The notes: generated by a model from the letters alone, not told the origin. Counted from the first letter of the stretch, positions 53,937 to 62,133 are shown. The stretch is DNA of 64,000 bases from DATHBD01 sp035296325 (GCA_035296325.1 DATHBD010000044.1:1-64000); one strand, 5' to 3'. Program-made: numbers and translations.

Positions 53937-53974
53937 AACGGCACCGACCGGCTTCGTTGCCGGTCGGTGCCGTT
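53937..53974 (-). terminator. Strong hairpin terminator of the SGNH-lectin gene
   Basis: AACGGCACCGACCGGC and its exact inverse form a 16-bp stem with a TTCGTT loop, 36 bp downstream of the minus-strand gene. Confidence 0.85.
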
Positions 53975-54009
53975 GGTCGGGTACCGCGTCGCCGCGGGGT
54001 GTGGGCTGG

Positions 54010-55122
54010 TTACTGCACGGTCCACCGCTGGCTGGCCGCGGTGCTGCAGTCGGCGAGCTGCATGGCCGTCCCGGTGCCAACCGGCGCGAGGCACCGGTTG
54101 GAGCCGACGCCGAGGATCGTCCCGTCGGCGCGCACGGTCCATTTCTGGTTGCTGCTGCCCTTGCAGGTATAGATGATCACCCGTGATCCGGCTGCGGTGG
54201 CGCCTCCGGAGACGTCGAGGCACGAGCTGCCGAAGACGCGTAGCTCTCCGGCGGCGGTGCGGGTCCACTGCTGGTTTGCCCCGGTGTGGCAGGTCCAGAG
54301 GACCGTCGTCGTGCCAGGGGCGGTGTTCGCACCGGTCACGTCCAGGCAGGTCCCGTACTGCGCGTTGGCCAGCCGGCCCGTGGTGGTACCGCTCGGTGCG
54401 GTCAGGCTCGCCGGGACGGCGCGCAGGGCGTTGTACCAGACCGTCGCCATCTTGGCGTAGCCGCCGGCGTTGGGGTGGATACCGTCGGCCAGATCCGCGG
54501 TCGTGACCGCGGCGTGCATGTCGACGAGGTGGACGTGGTGCCCCGCGCTCACCTTCTGCCGCACGATGCCGGGGATCGCCGCGTTGAACGTACGCGCCCG
54601 CGATTCTCGCGTCGCGTCGGACAGCGGCGTGATGGTCGACACGAACAGTTCGACGTTCGGCACCACACTGATGATGCGGTCGATCAGCCCGGAGAGCCGG
54701 CCCGGAGCGTTCGCCAGGTCGTAGTTCTGGATCACGTCGTTCGTGCCGATGTGCAGCAGCACGGTCCGGGGGGTGGTGGCCCGGAGCCAGGTCACGATGT
54801 TGGCGTTCAACTGGTCGATCCGCCAGCCGGAGTGCCCTTCGTGGTCGTGGTCACCCAGACTGGCCGGGCCGTTGAACCCGGACCCCACGAAGTCGACGGT
54901 GTACCGGCCGGCGACCATCTTCTGCCACAGTTCGATGCGGTAGCCGCCCCTGACGTTGTACCCGTCGGTGATGGAATCGCCGAGTGGCATGATCCGGACT
55001 CCGCCGTTGCTCTCCGCGTGCGCCGTCCCGGTGATCGCCACGGTGAGCCCGCCCACCATGACCGCCGCCACCGCCGCGGCCCCGACCAGTCGGCCGATCC
55101 GCCGGTGTGCCGTCCCTCGCAT
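54010..55122 (-). CDS. Secreted SGNH/GDSL esterase with ricin-type lectin (CBM13) domain
   Basis: 370 aa. Signal peptide with VGAAAVAAVMVGGLTVAITG and AHA cleavage site. SGNH blocks: IMPLGDSITDGYN (Ser), GSGFNG-type Gly, LLHIGTNDVIQNYD (Asn) and LADGIHPNAGGYAKMA (Asp/His). The C-terminal ~125 residues form a ricin B trefoil with three QxW repeats (NQQWTR, NQKWTV, SQRWTV). It probably deacetylates plant or microbial polysaccharide. GGGGAG precedes ATG 55122. Divergent from a second lectin-tagged glycoside hydrolase. Confidence 0.93.
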   Translation of the reverse strand: MRGTAHRRIGRLVGAAAVAAVMVGGLTVAITGTAHAESNGGVRIMPLGDSITDGYNVRGGYRIELWQKMVAGRYTVDFVGSGFNGPASLGDHDHEGHSGWRIDQLNANIVTWLRATTPRTVLLHIGTNDVIQNYDLANAPGRLSGLIDRIISVVPNVELFVSTITPLSDATRESRARTFNAAIPGIVRQKVSAGHHVHLVDMHAAVTTADLADGIHPNAGGYAKMATVWYNALRAVPASLTAPSGTTTGRLANAQYGTCLDVTGANTAPGTTTVLWTCHTGANQQWTRTAAGELRVFGSSCLDVSGGATAAGSRVIIYTCKGSSNQKWTVRADGTILGVGSNRCLAPVGTGTAMQLADCSTAASQRWTVQ

Positions 55123-55611
55123 CCGTGCTCCCCTCGATCGTGCTGGTCACGCGCTCAGCACGATCGAAGCGTGCAGATGTCTCGGCCGCCGCGGGAGCCC
55201 TCCCGGTGCGCCATTCGGATGAGCGGCGGATTTGCTGCGCCCAGTGGTGGCTGCGGCGGACAATTTTTTCGCGGCCGTCCGTGGTGTCCCTGGGTAACGA
55301 CGTACGCTGATCAATCAGCGTAGAGGGGCTCGGGCCCAGGTGCCACCAGCTCTCACCCGCAGAAGGATCACGCCTTTTATGGCGTTCAGAGCGCTATGAC
55401 CTACTTGCTCCCCAGTTCACGGTGCGCGACGGTTCGTGGAGTGGGCTTCAGTGACGAGGTGCCGGTTCCCTCCCCAGCCACTTGACTCGGTCTGGGAATT
55501 GGGTAAATATTCACAGTCACCTATCTAAACCTGCACGTGCGTCGTCGAACGGTGTTCGGCCACGCCTCCGCGTACCCGCCGTCGACCTTTATCGCCCTCA
55601 GGAGTTTCCAT
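55123..55611. promoter_or_regulatory. Divergent control region of two secreted carbohydrate enzymes
   Basis: Holds no gene. It contains a perfect 12-bp-arm inverted repeat TCGATCGTGCTG (55134-55167) upstream of the esterase, and a perfect 20-bp palindrome TACGCTGAT-CA-ATCAGCGTA (55303-55322). The hydrolase promoter has TTGACT (55482-55487) and TAAATA (55504-55509) spaced 16 bp. The 20-bp palindrome is a good LacI/TetR-type operator candidate. Confidence 0.6.
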
Positions 55612-57468
55612 ATGTCGTTGAGGAAAAGTATTACTGCACTCTCGGTCGGCGTCCTCGTGGCGGCCGGCCTGGCGGTGGTGCTGCCAGCCCGGGCGGAAAC
55701 CCCGGGGAGCTCGCTGCGGCCGTCCGCTAACGGCCGATATGTGGAGTGGACCGACGGCACCCCGATCTTCCTCCTTTCCGACACCGCCTGGCTCATGCCC
55801 GGCCGGTACTCGGTGGCCGAGGCGAGCAGCCACGCCGCCACCCGCGCGTCGCAGGGCTTCACCTCGATCCAGATGACCGCCGTGTTCCCCGAGGTACAGA
55901 ACGGCGCGGCGCTGCAGAACATCAACAGCATCTTTACCAGCGGCGACATGGCCCGCCCGATCACCAGCTACTTCGACCGCGTCGAGCAGGTGGTGAACGC
56001 GGTGACCGCCAGGGGACTGGTGGTGATCCTCAACCCGTTCTGGAAGAAGACCATGGACACCTACCTGGACGGGCAGGGCGACGCCAAGAACCGCGCCTAC
56101 GCCAGGTACCTGGCCAACCGGTTCGTGGACAACCCGCGGGTGGCGTACTTCATCGGTGGCGACGCCGCTCCTCTCACGGTGCGTCCGGAACTCGTCGCGC
56201 AGGGCCAGGGCATCCTCGACGCCTACACCGCGGCGGGTAAGGCTCGGCCGCTCATCGCCTACCACAGCAGGCCCGGTGAGAGCAGCCGCGTGGCGTTCCC
56301 CACCGCTTCCCCCTGGGTGAACCTCAACTGGACGTACGACTACTCCCCGCCGCTCAGCGGCGCCGAGGGCTCGGGCGGCAACCCGGTCGTGAAGAACTGG
56401 GCGGACTGGGTGAAGTCGCCGGCCATGCCGATCATGCTCGGTGAGGGATGGTACGACCGGAACAACGGCGCGACGCAAGCCTCGCGCTGGAACGACCGGT
56501 ACGGGCTCCGCCGGCAGGCCTGGTGGTCCACCTTCAGCGGTGGCATCGGTGGCTACGCCTACGGCGCCGAGCCGATCTGGACGCACAGCTACGGCGGCAT
56601 CAGCGCAGCGACGGCCCTCAACTGGGAGAGTGGCAGGGACGCGTCGAGGATGAAGGCGTTCCTGACCAGCACGCAGTGGACGCGTCTGCAGCCCGACATC
56701 AACCAGACGTTCCTGACCGGCGGCTACGGCAGGCCCAGGTACCTCGACTTCGCGATTGCCGCGGTGGCCGACGACAAGTCGTTCGCCGTCGTCTACACCC
56801 CGACCGCCCACAGCCTGCAACTGCGGATGCCGGCGACCGGGCGGACGTACACGCTGCGGTGGTTCGACCCGAGCAACGGCACGTACCGGTCCGGCAGCAC
56901 CACCGCCGCCTCGGGCGCTGCCATCACCATGACCACGCCCGGCAACAACGCCAGCGGCCGGCCGGACTGGGCCATCCACGTGACCAGCGGCGGCACCACG
57001 ACGCCGACGACGCCGACGACGCCGACGGCGGGTCCCGACCCGAGCACGCCGGTTCCGGCCGGCACGTTCCGGGTCGTCAACCGGAACAGCGGCAAGGCGC
57101 TGACCATCGCCGCTGACGGCCAGACCGTGGTGCAGACGACCGACACCGGCGCGGCGAACCAGCTCTTCCAGGTTGTGGACGCGGGCTCCGGCTACTCGAA
57201 GCTGGTGAACCCGGCGACCGGGAAGGCGCTGGACGTGTTCGCCAAGTCGCTGCTGGACGGTGGTGTGGTCTCGGTCTGGACCGACAACGGTGGCGCGAAC
57301 CAGCAGTGGACCATCACCGATCTCGGTGGCGGCTACCGCAAGTTGGTCAACCGCAACAGTGGCAAGGTCCTCGACGTGGCCAACCGGTCGCTGTTGGACA
57401 ACGGCGCGGTCATCCAGTGGACCGACAACGGCGGCAACAACCAGCAGTGGGCCCTCACGCCGGCCTGA
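55612..57468 (+). CDS. Secreted DUF4038 (apiosidase-like) glycoside hydrolase with ricin-type lectin
   Basis: 618 aa. Signal peptide (ITALSVGVLVAAGLAVVLPA), then a TIM-barrel DUF4038/GH140-like domain: IFLLSDTAWLMPGRYSVAEA, RASQGFTSIQMTAVFPE, VAYFIGGDAAP, MPIMLGEGWYDRNN and GGYAYGAEPIW. A C-terminal beta domain of the collagen-binding DUF5060-like type follows (about 375-460), then a TTPTTPT linker and a RICIN trefoil with NQQW repeats. AGGAG lies eight nt before the ATG. Confidence 0.9.
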   Translation: MSLRKSITALSVGVLVAAGLAVVLPARAETPGSSLRPSANGRYVEWTDGTPIFLLSDTAWLMPGRYSVAEASSHAATRASQGFTSIQMTAVFPEVQNGAALQNINSIFTSGDMARPITSYFDRVEQVVNAVTARGLVVILNPFWKKTMDTYLDGQGDAKNRAYARYLANRFVDNPRVAYFIGGDAAPLTVRPELVAQGQGILDAYTAAGKARPLIAYHSRPGESSRVAFPTASPWVNLNWTYDYSPPLSGAEGSGGNPVVKNWADWVKSPAMPIMLGEGWYDRNNGATQASRWNDRYGLRRQAWWSTFSGGIGGYAYGAEPIWTHSYGGISAATALNWESGRDASRMKAFLTSTQWTRLQPDINQTFLTGGYGRPRYLDFAIAAVADDKSFAVVYTPTAHSLQLRMPATGRTYTLRWFDPSNGTYRSGSTTAASGAAITMTTPGNNASGRPDWAIHVTSGGTTTPTTPTTPTAGPDPSTPVPAGTFRVVNRNSGKALTIAADGQTVVQTTDTGAANQLFQVVDAGSGYSKLVNPATGKALDVFAKSLLDGGVVSVWTDNGGANQQWTITDLGGGYRKLVNRNSGKVLDVANRSLLDNGAVIQWTDNGGNNQQWALTPA

Positions 57469-57487
57469 TGCGCTGGTAAGTGTTTGA

Positions 57488-57524
57488 TGACGGGGTGGTG
57501 GCTTTCTCAGCCGCCACCCCGTCA
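57488..57524. terminator. Convergent terminator after the glycoside hydrolase
   Basis: TGACGGGGTGGTGGC and GCCGCCACCCCGTCA form a 15-bp stem with one mismatch and a 7-nt loop, between facing 3' ends. Confidence 0.85.
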
Positions 57525-57534
57525 TCGGCGGCGC

Positions 57535-58167
57535 CTACCCGGCGGTGACCGGCTGCCGCAGGATGGTGCGCCGCTTGTCGGGTGCCACCTTGCGGAAGTC
57601 GCTGAGGTAGATCTCGTGGTGCGTGCCGGCCATCCGGAACCCGTGGCCAGGGATGAACTCATCGTGCAGTTGCGCGAGCACGGCGGCTTCGTCATCGAAG
57701 GAACCCACGTGCAGCGTCTGCACGCACCGGCCCTCGGACAGGGTCTGGAGGCGGACCTCGTCGAGCCGGGCCGGTGGCTGCTTCAGCCGGGTCTGCTCGA
57801 CGGCGGCCGTGAACATGGTCTGGTCGATCCAGGCCGGGACCATGAGCATCAGCGTCCAGTCCCACCGTGACTTGTCCCGTGCGGTGGTGAAGGAGGTCAT
57901 GTCCGCGGCCCACCACAGGCCCTCCAGGGGCGGGACGACGTAGTCCCGCCCCAGGCCGCGCTTGCTGGCGAACTTCAGCCGGTACGCCACCGGGTAGAGC
58001 GCCTCGACCGCCTCGGCGAACGCGGGCGAGGTGTTGGGGTCGCCGTGGCCGTCGATCATGAGGTACCGCATGTCGGGTACGTCGACGATCCGGACCCGGC
58101 CACGCTGCGCCTGGTAGGCATCGAGCGTCTTCTTGAAGTCGGTCTTGTCGTCACTCTTGTTCGTCAC
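57535..58167 (-). CDS. GyrI-like small-molecule-binding domain protein
   Basis: 210 aa of the stand-alone GyrI-like family: RIVDVPDMRYLMIDGHGDPN, LEGLWWAADM, LMLMVPAWI and DEFIPGHGFRMAGTHHEIYL. Such proteins bind hydrophobic cations or drugs, and some hydrolyse electrophiles. GTG 58167 lies inside the PadR gene end (17-bp overlap), so the two are co-translated and the sensor may bind the ligand of the PadR regulon. Confidence 0.9.
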   Translation of the reverse strand: MTNKSDDKTDFKKTLDAYQAQRGRVRIVDVPDMRYLMIDGHGDPNTSPAFAEAVEALYPVAYRLKFASKRGLGRDYVVPPLEGLWWAADMTSFTTARDKSRWDWTLMLMVPAWIDQTMFTAAVEQTRLKQPPARLDEVRLQTLSEGRCVQTLHVGSFDDEAAVLAQLHDEFIPGHGFRMAGTHHEIYLSDFRKVAPDKRRTILRQPVTAG

Positions 58168-58699
58168 CGGGCACCTGGACTCGGCTGGCGAGCCACTGCC
58201 TTTCTGCCTCCATGAGGCTCAGCGAGTAGGAGAACACCTCACGCGCCGCGAGCGGGAGGGAAGTCTGTGTCTGCTGCGCCGCCCCGACGGCCCGGACCGC
58301 GGCGATCCGGGCTTCGATCTGCGCCAGTCGGGTCCGCAGCGCCTGCGCGTACTGCTGCGCCGGGAACAGCGGCAGGTTGGCCACGCCGACCAGTAGCGGG
58401 TGTGGGACCGGGCGGGCCTCGGCGACGAAGGCCAGTGCGGTACGCGACGCATGCCGGCGACCCTCGGTCGTGGCGTGGAAGACGCGGCGGGACTTCGCTG
58501 CGGCCGGAGCCTGCGGGACATGAAGGAGACCGCGCCGCTCCAGTTTGCTGAGCAGGTAGTAGATCGAGGAGAACCCGATATCGGTCCACTGCCGTATGCC
58601 GCGCTGCTCGATCACCCGCTCCAGGTCGTAACCGTGCTGCGGCCGCTCGATGACCAGCCCCAGGACGGTGAGCTCCGCGGGAGTCAATTCCACCCACAT
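58151..58699 (-). CDS. PadR-family transcriptional regulator
   Basis: 182 aa. N-terminal winged helix: LTVLGLVIERPQHGYDLERV, FSSIYYLLSKLERRGLL and RVFHATTEGRR; the C-terminal dimerisation helices hold YSLSLMEAERQWLASR. ATG 58699 lies inside a 22-bp palindrome (58697-58718), so autoregulation is very likely. Confidence 0.93.
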   Translation of the reverse strand: MWVELTPAELTVLGLVIERPQHGYDLERVIEQRGIRQWTDIGFSSIYYLLSKLERRGLLHVPQAPAAAKSRRVFHATTEGRRHASRTALAFVAEARPVPHPLLVGVANLPLFPAQQYAQALRTRLAQIEARIAAVRAVGAAQQTQTSLPLAAREVFSYSLSLMEAERQWLASRVQVPGDEQE

Positions 58700-58718
58700 A
58701 CTCTAGCGCTAGAATATG
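58697..58718. promoter_or_regulatory. PadR operator palindrome over the start codon
   Basis: CATACTCTAGCGCTAGAATATG: perfect TCTAGCGCTAGA core with symmetric CATA/TATG ends (one mismatch pair). Overlap with the padR start codon and -10 region argues for direct autorepression. Confidence 0.75.
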
Positions 58719-58891
58719 TGCGTCGCATCAGCGCCTGCTGTCGCGCTTTGCTATTTGCAGCCCGACGCAGGGCCGTGGCCTGGCAACGGGACGGCACCCC
58801 GGCGCCGGTCCTTGACGTCGTGTCAGCAAACCGATTCGATTCCTGACACCGAGTCGATCTCATCCCCCGGACTCGGCCGTGAGGAGTCGAC

Positions 58892-60361
58892 GTGCGTCGA
58901 ATTTGGTACCCCGCAGCCATGTTGAGCGTGGTGATGCTGACGGTCGCCGCGGTCGGTACCGCCGCGTCCGCCGCGCCGGTACGGCAGGCACCGCCGCCCG
59001 CGCCGACCGACCTGGCGGTGAGCGGGTACGGCTCGTCCGTGATGATCTCCTGGCAGCAACCGCGCGGGAGCACGGCGCGCAGCTTCCGGGTGTACGAGGG
59101 GGCCGAGGTCGTCGCCCGAAACACCACGACGTTCGCGTGGCTGAGTAACCTCGGCTTCGGCCGGACGCGTACCTACACGGTCACCGCCGTCGACGCGCGT
59201 GGGCAGGAGTCGGCGCACTCCGCTGCGATCAGCCGGTACGTCGGTGTGTCGGGCGTCCCGCCGCAGTGCTACCCGGTGGGTCCGGTGCAGTTGGCCGTCA
59301 CCGACGTCACCCGGTCCGCCGCGACGCTGCGTTGGGGGAGCGGCGGGGGTCCCGGCACGGTGACGGTCACCGGTGGCCCTGGCGGCCCGGTGTCGTCCGA
59401 CCTCTCCGGCGTCCGCCTCGGGGGCCTGGCGCCCGGTACGACGTACACGCTGACCGCGGTCCGCCACAGCAGCTGCAACGGGCCGAACTCCCCGCCGGTT
59501 TCGGTGACCGTCGTGACGGCACCGGACACCGTCCTGGGCCGGCCCGAAGCGCCGGTCGGCCCGGCCGTCACCGCGCAGACCGACACGTCGATCACGCTGT
59601 CGTGGCAGCCACCCGCGGGTGGCACGCCGGCAACCCGCTACGCGGTGTACGAGGGTGGCCAGCGGGTCGCCACCACCAGCGGCACGTCGGCGACCGTCGG
59701 CGGGCTCTACCACGCGACCAGGCACGCCTTCACGGTGGCGGCGATCGATGCCCGTGGCAACGAGTCGGCGGGTGCCGCCGTCACCGGGTCCACCGCGACG
59801 TGCCAGGCGCGGCCGCCGCGCCCGACCGCGGTGCGGGCGGAGCCGCTGTCGGCCTCGTCGGTGCGGCTGGACTGGGTGCAGGAAGCCGCGGCCGTGTCGT
59901 ACACGATCTACGACCGTGGCACCGCGATCAGCACGAGTCTCGGCACCTCCGTCGTCATCGGCGGCCTCCCCTCAGCATCCACGCACCGCCTGCGGGTGGT
60001 GGCGACCCTCGTCTCGGGATGCGGCACCACCCGGGCCAGTGCGGCCGCCACCGTCACGACGCTTGCCGGCCCGAGCGCCCGACCGGCGCGGCCGGAGGGC
60101 TTCCGGATGGTCTCCGGCGACCAGATGACCGGCACCGTGACCCTGGGGTGGGCCCAGCCGGCCGGTGGGGCCCCGGTCGCGGAGTACCGCATCTACCGGG
60201 GGGTCGAGGTGCTCGCCCGCACGTCCGCCACCAACCTGGCCCTCGCCCTGCCGCAGGCGACCACCCAGGTGCTCACGGTTGCCGCGGTCACCGCCGACGG
60301 CCTGGAGTCGGCGCACAGTGCACCGCTCTCCGTCCAGGTGCCCTACCTGCCGCCGCCCTGA
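58892..60361 (+). CDS. Secreted protein of five fibronectin type III repeats
   Basis: 489 aa. Signal peptide (MLSVVMLTVAAVGTAASAAP), then about five FN3 modules with recurring W...Y...V patterns (ISWQQPRGSTARSFRVYEGA, TLSWQPPAGGTPATRYAVYE, VRLDWVQEAAAVSYTIYD and TLGWAQPAGGAPVAEYRIYR). No catalytic domain. Modules 1, 3 and 5 share a YxVYEGxxVATT-type strand and DARGNESA loop, so they arose by duplication. GTG 58892 has AGGAG seven nt upstream. Likely surface or matrix binding. Confidence 0.87.
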   Translation: MRRIWYPAAMLSVVMLTVAAVGTAASAAPVRQAPPPAPTDLAVSGYGSSVMISWQQPRGSTARSFRVYEGAEVVARNTTTFAWLSNLGFGRTRTYTVTAVDARGQESAHSAAISRYVGVSGVPPQCYPVGPVQLAVTDVTRSAATLRWGSGGGPGTVTVTGGPGGPVSSDLSGVRLGGLAPGTTYTLTAVRHSSCNGPNSPPVSVTVVTAPDTVLGRPEAPVGPAVTAQTDTSITLSWQPPAGGTPATRYAVYEGGQRVATTSGTSATVGGLYHATRHAFTVAAIDARGNESAGAAVTGSTATCQARPPRPTAVRAEPLSASSVRLDWVQEAAAVSYTIYDRGTAISTSLGTSVVIGGLPSASTHRLRVVATLVSGCGTTRASAAATVTTLAGPSARPARPEGFRMVSGDQMTGTVTLGWAQPAGGAPVAEYRIYRGVEVLARTSATNLALALPQATTQVLTVAAVTADGLESAHSAPLSVQVPYLPPP

Positions 60362-60456
60362 CCGGCGTACCCCTACCTGTTTTCAAGCTAGGCGCGGCCG
60401 TTCAGTGGGCGCCTCCGAGAAATGTCGGCTTGGCCCGCTCGCGCTCACGCCACTGA

Positions 60457-60723
60457 TCAGGTCCGGTATTGCCAGTGTTTCCGGACCGCCTGCGGCTGGC
60501 GCGAACGAACTCGGCCACACCGAACGAACTCGGCCACACCGAACGACACTGCCAGCACCAGCGCCAAGGTCCACGTCCGTCGCGGCAGCGGCGGCCCACC
60601 GGCGGTCACGTGGCCGAGCACACCGGCCAGGAAGCCAGCCGGGAATCCCATCAACAGCCATAGCGCAGCGCGGAGCCACCGACCGGTCATTCCCATCCAT
60701 ACGTACGTTTCACCAGTCGACAA
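60457..60723 (-). CDS. Possible small two-helix membrane protein with altered C-terminus
   Basis: Up to 88 aa (TTG 60723, or ATG 60696). It has two credible membrane segments: WLRAALWLLMGFPAGFLAGV, then WTLALVLAVSFGVAEFVR. A 19-bp tandem duplication (60502-60539) follows directly and shifts the frame. Without it the protein would end SRRRSGNTGNTGPD... at 60402. No family is recognised and no good ribosome-binding site is seen, so the call is tentative. Confidence 0.35.
   Translation of the reverse strand: MSTGETYVWMGMTGRWLRAALWLLMGFPAGFLAGVLGHVTAGGPPLPRRTWTLALVLAVSFGVAEFVRCGRVRSRQPQAVRKHWQYRT
60502..60547. repeat. 19-bp tandem duplication
   Basis: CGAACGAACTCGGCCACAC at 60502-60520 and 60521-60539, with a third partial copy to 60547. 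Length 19 is not a multiple of 3, so it changes the reading frame of the overlapping leftward ORF. Confidence 0.85.
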
Positions 60724-60748
60724 CGCCCTCGTGGCGCTGGCCGCCGCG

Positions 60749-60834
60749 GCGAAGCCCCAGAACCGGCCCGGGCGTGTCGCGCGCCTGCGCGGGTAGGGGT
60801 GCCGCGTCGGATCGGGGTACCGGGTCGAATACGC
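60749..60834. repeat. 86-bp direct repeat, left copy
   Basis: Reads GCGAAGCCCCAGAACCGGCC ... GGGTACCGGGTCGAATACGC. It matches 61049-61134 with only a few substitutions; offset is exactly 300 bp. Confidence 0.85.
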
Positions 60835-60990
60835 GTTGCGGCGGGTCGGTGCCTGCCTGCTGGGGTGATCGCGCCGGCCGAGGCGATCACGTTTCCTCGA
60901 GCATGATCGAACCGTGGTCGTCGACGCCCGTGTGCAGCGCCAGCTGGCCGACGTCCTTGCCGGTGGTCAGCCAGCCGTCCCCCGCGCTCG

Positions 60991-61051
60991 CCGACATGCG
61001 AGTTAGACACCTAATGGCGCGCGAATTCGGTGTCTAACTCACACGTCGGCG
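60991..61051. repeat. REP-like palindrome, copy 4 (most symmetric)
   Basis: GAGTTAGACACC (61000-61011) and GGTGTCTAACTC (61029-61040) are perfect 12-bp arms. Flanks CGACATGC and ACACGTCG extend pairing to about 20 bp. The loop contains GCGCGCGAATT. Confidence 0.85.
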
Positions 61052-61134
61052 AAGGCCCAGAACCGGCCCGGGCGTGTCGCGCGCCTGCGCGGGCAGGGGT
61101 GCCGCGTCGGATCGGGGTACCGGGTCGAAGACGC
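61049..61134. repeat. 86-bp direct repeat, right copy
   Basis: Second copy of 60749-60834. It begins at the edge of REP-like copy 4 and ends about 60 bp before the tRNA terminator. Confidence 0.85.
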
Positions 61135-61195
61135 ACTGCATTGGATTCCTGTGTGCGGTATCGGGGCAGGTGCCGTATGCACCCGGAAGGACAGC

Positions 61196-61232
61196 AAGAA
61201 CGCCGACCGGCGTTTCCGCTGGTCGGCGTCTT
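61196..61232 (-). terminator. Hairpin terminator of the former tRNA-Phe gene
   Basis: ACGCCGACCGGC and GCTGGTCGGCGT pair across GTTTCC, flanked by AAGA/TCTT. It lies 18 nt beyond the CCA end of the minus-strand tRNA remnant, the normal place for a tRNA terminator. Confidence 0.8.
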
Positions 61233-61250
61233 GTCAGCCCGGCGAGGGAC

Positions 61251-61296
61251 TGGTGGGCAGGGGCGGGGTCGAACCGCCGACCTTCCGCTTTTCAGG
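61251..61296 (-). tRNA. tRNA-Phe (GAA) 3' half, attachment-site remnant
   Basis: On the minus strand: anticodon loop CTGAAAA (anticodon GAA), stem GCGGA, variable loop AGGTC, perfect T arm GGCGG-TTCGACC-CCGCC, acceptor 3' strand CCTGCCC, then ACCA. The 5' anticodon-stem strand that should follow to the right is missing: the sequence becomes unrelated after 61296. This is the typical attL/attR trace of an element integrated in a tRNA gene. The intact gene should lie at the other end of the element. Confidence 0.8.
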
Positions 61297-61419
61297 TCTG
61301 GGTGGCTGGGCGTGGCTCCCATGCTGACCTCGCGTCCGCGTTCGCTCCGATCCCGGGCTGCGCCCCCGCGTACAGCGCCGTTGCTACACCGACTGCTACA
61401 CATGAGGTCACGACCGATG
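61297..61419. other. Junction-proximal region of the integrated element
   Basis: No gene is seen. It contains TTGCTACACC and CTGCTACACA 12 bp apart, which could be recombinase arm-type sites; this is speculative. Confidence 0.35.
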
Positions 61420-62133
61420 TCATCCTGTGCTGACGCTGGTGGTACTGGCCAGCAGCGCAGCGGCGAGTTCGTCCATGCCAGCGATCACGGCATCGGGCGC
61501 GGCGTCCGTGAATCTTGTGAGCTTGGCTGGCTTGTTCGCGTACGCAACGACAGCCACTCCGGCCGCTTTCGCGCCGATGATGTCGGTGAGCGAGTCCCCG
61601 ACCATCAAGCACGCGTCGGGGGTTGCTCCTACCTCAGTCACGGCCCGAAGGATCGGCGCGGCGTTGGGCTTCATCTGACCGGGGTCCCCATAGGTCCTGC
61701 CGATGATCGCGCAGATGTGCTGGTCAAGTCTGTGTGCAGCGAGGTAGGCGGCAACTGCCGGAGCGGAATTGTTGCTCACAACCGCCACCGGCCGCCCGGC
61801 CTGCCGGGCGGCAACGATGACCTCCCGGCCGTACGGAGTGGGTACGGCACTGCGTACGGCTCGCAGCTCTGCCCCACAAAGGGCCTCTTCGACTGCGTTG
61901 ACTATGTCGGTCCGCCCAAGGCTGCCGGCCCACCGCAGCACCTCCAGCGGGTCGCTCTCGCCCGTGATGGAAGGTGGTAGCTCGATGCCGGCGCTGGTCA
62001 CCTCCTGGCGCAGCTCACACGCCACGGTGGGCGCGGGGTAACCGGCGAAGACGCTGCACACCGGTCCGTCGAAGTCCAGCAAGATTGGCCCGGTGCGAGT
62101 GAGGAGGTTGGCCAGCACGTCAGGGGTCTTCAC
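61420..62133 (-). CDS. HAD-family hydrolase of the integrated element
   Basis: 237 aa. HAD motif I is ILLDFDGPVCSVFAG, motif II VVSNNSAPAVAAY and motif III/IV GDPGQMKPNAAPI then CLMVGDSLTDIIGAKAAGV. It resembles phosphoglycolate-phosphatase-like HADs. GTG 62133 overlaps the GntR stop (GTGA), so it is co-expressed with the repressor. HAD genes beside a GntR repressor are frequent in actinomycete integrative elements. Codon usage is slightly less GC-biased than in the main chromosome. Confidence 0.88.
   Translation of the reverse strand: MKTPDVLANLLTRTGPILLDFDGPVCSVFAGYPAPTVACELRQEVTSAGIELPPSITGESDPLEVLRWAGSLGRTDIVNAVEEALCGAELRAVRSAVPTPYGREVIVAARQAGRPVAVVSNNSAPAVAAYLAAHRLDQHICAIIGRTYGDPGQMKPNAAPILRAVTEVGATPDACLMVGDSLTDIIGAKAAGVAVVAYANKPAKLTRFTDAAPDAVIAGMDELAAALLASTTSVSTG

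Larger units (their letters stand above)
60362..61250. other. Repeat-rich gap to the left of the tRNA-Phe junction
   Basis: Holds a doubtful small membrane-protein gene (60457-60723), a 19-bp tandem duplication, two 86-bp direct repeats exactly 300 bp apart, REP-like copy 4 and the tRNA terminator. No other gene is supported. Confidence 0.6.

Noticed and set aside
55525..57525. 666-aa minus-strand frame
   Set aside because: Shadow of the DUF4038-lectin gene; no signal peptide or domain.
57480..57530. Short ORF spanning the end of the glycoside hydrolase region
   Set aside because: The sequence is a 15-bp-stem terminator between convergent genes.
61292..61612. 106-aa minus-strand frame crossing the tRNA junction
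   Set aside because: It lies partly inside the HAD coding region in another frame and includes the junction, with no ribosome-binding site.
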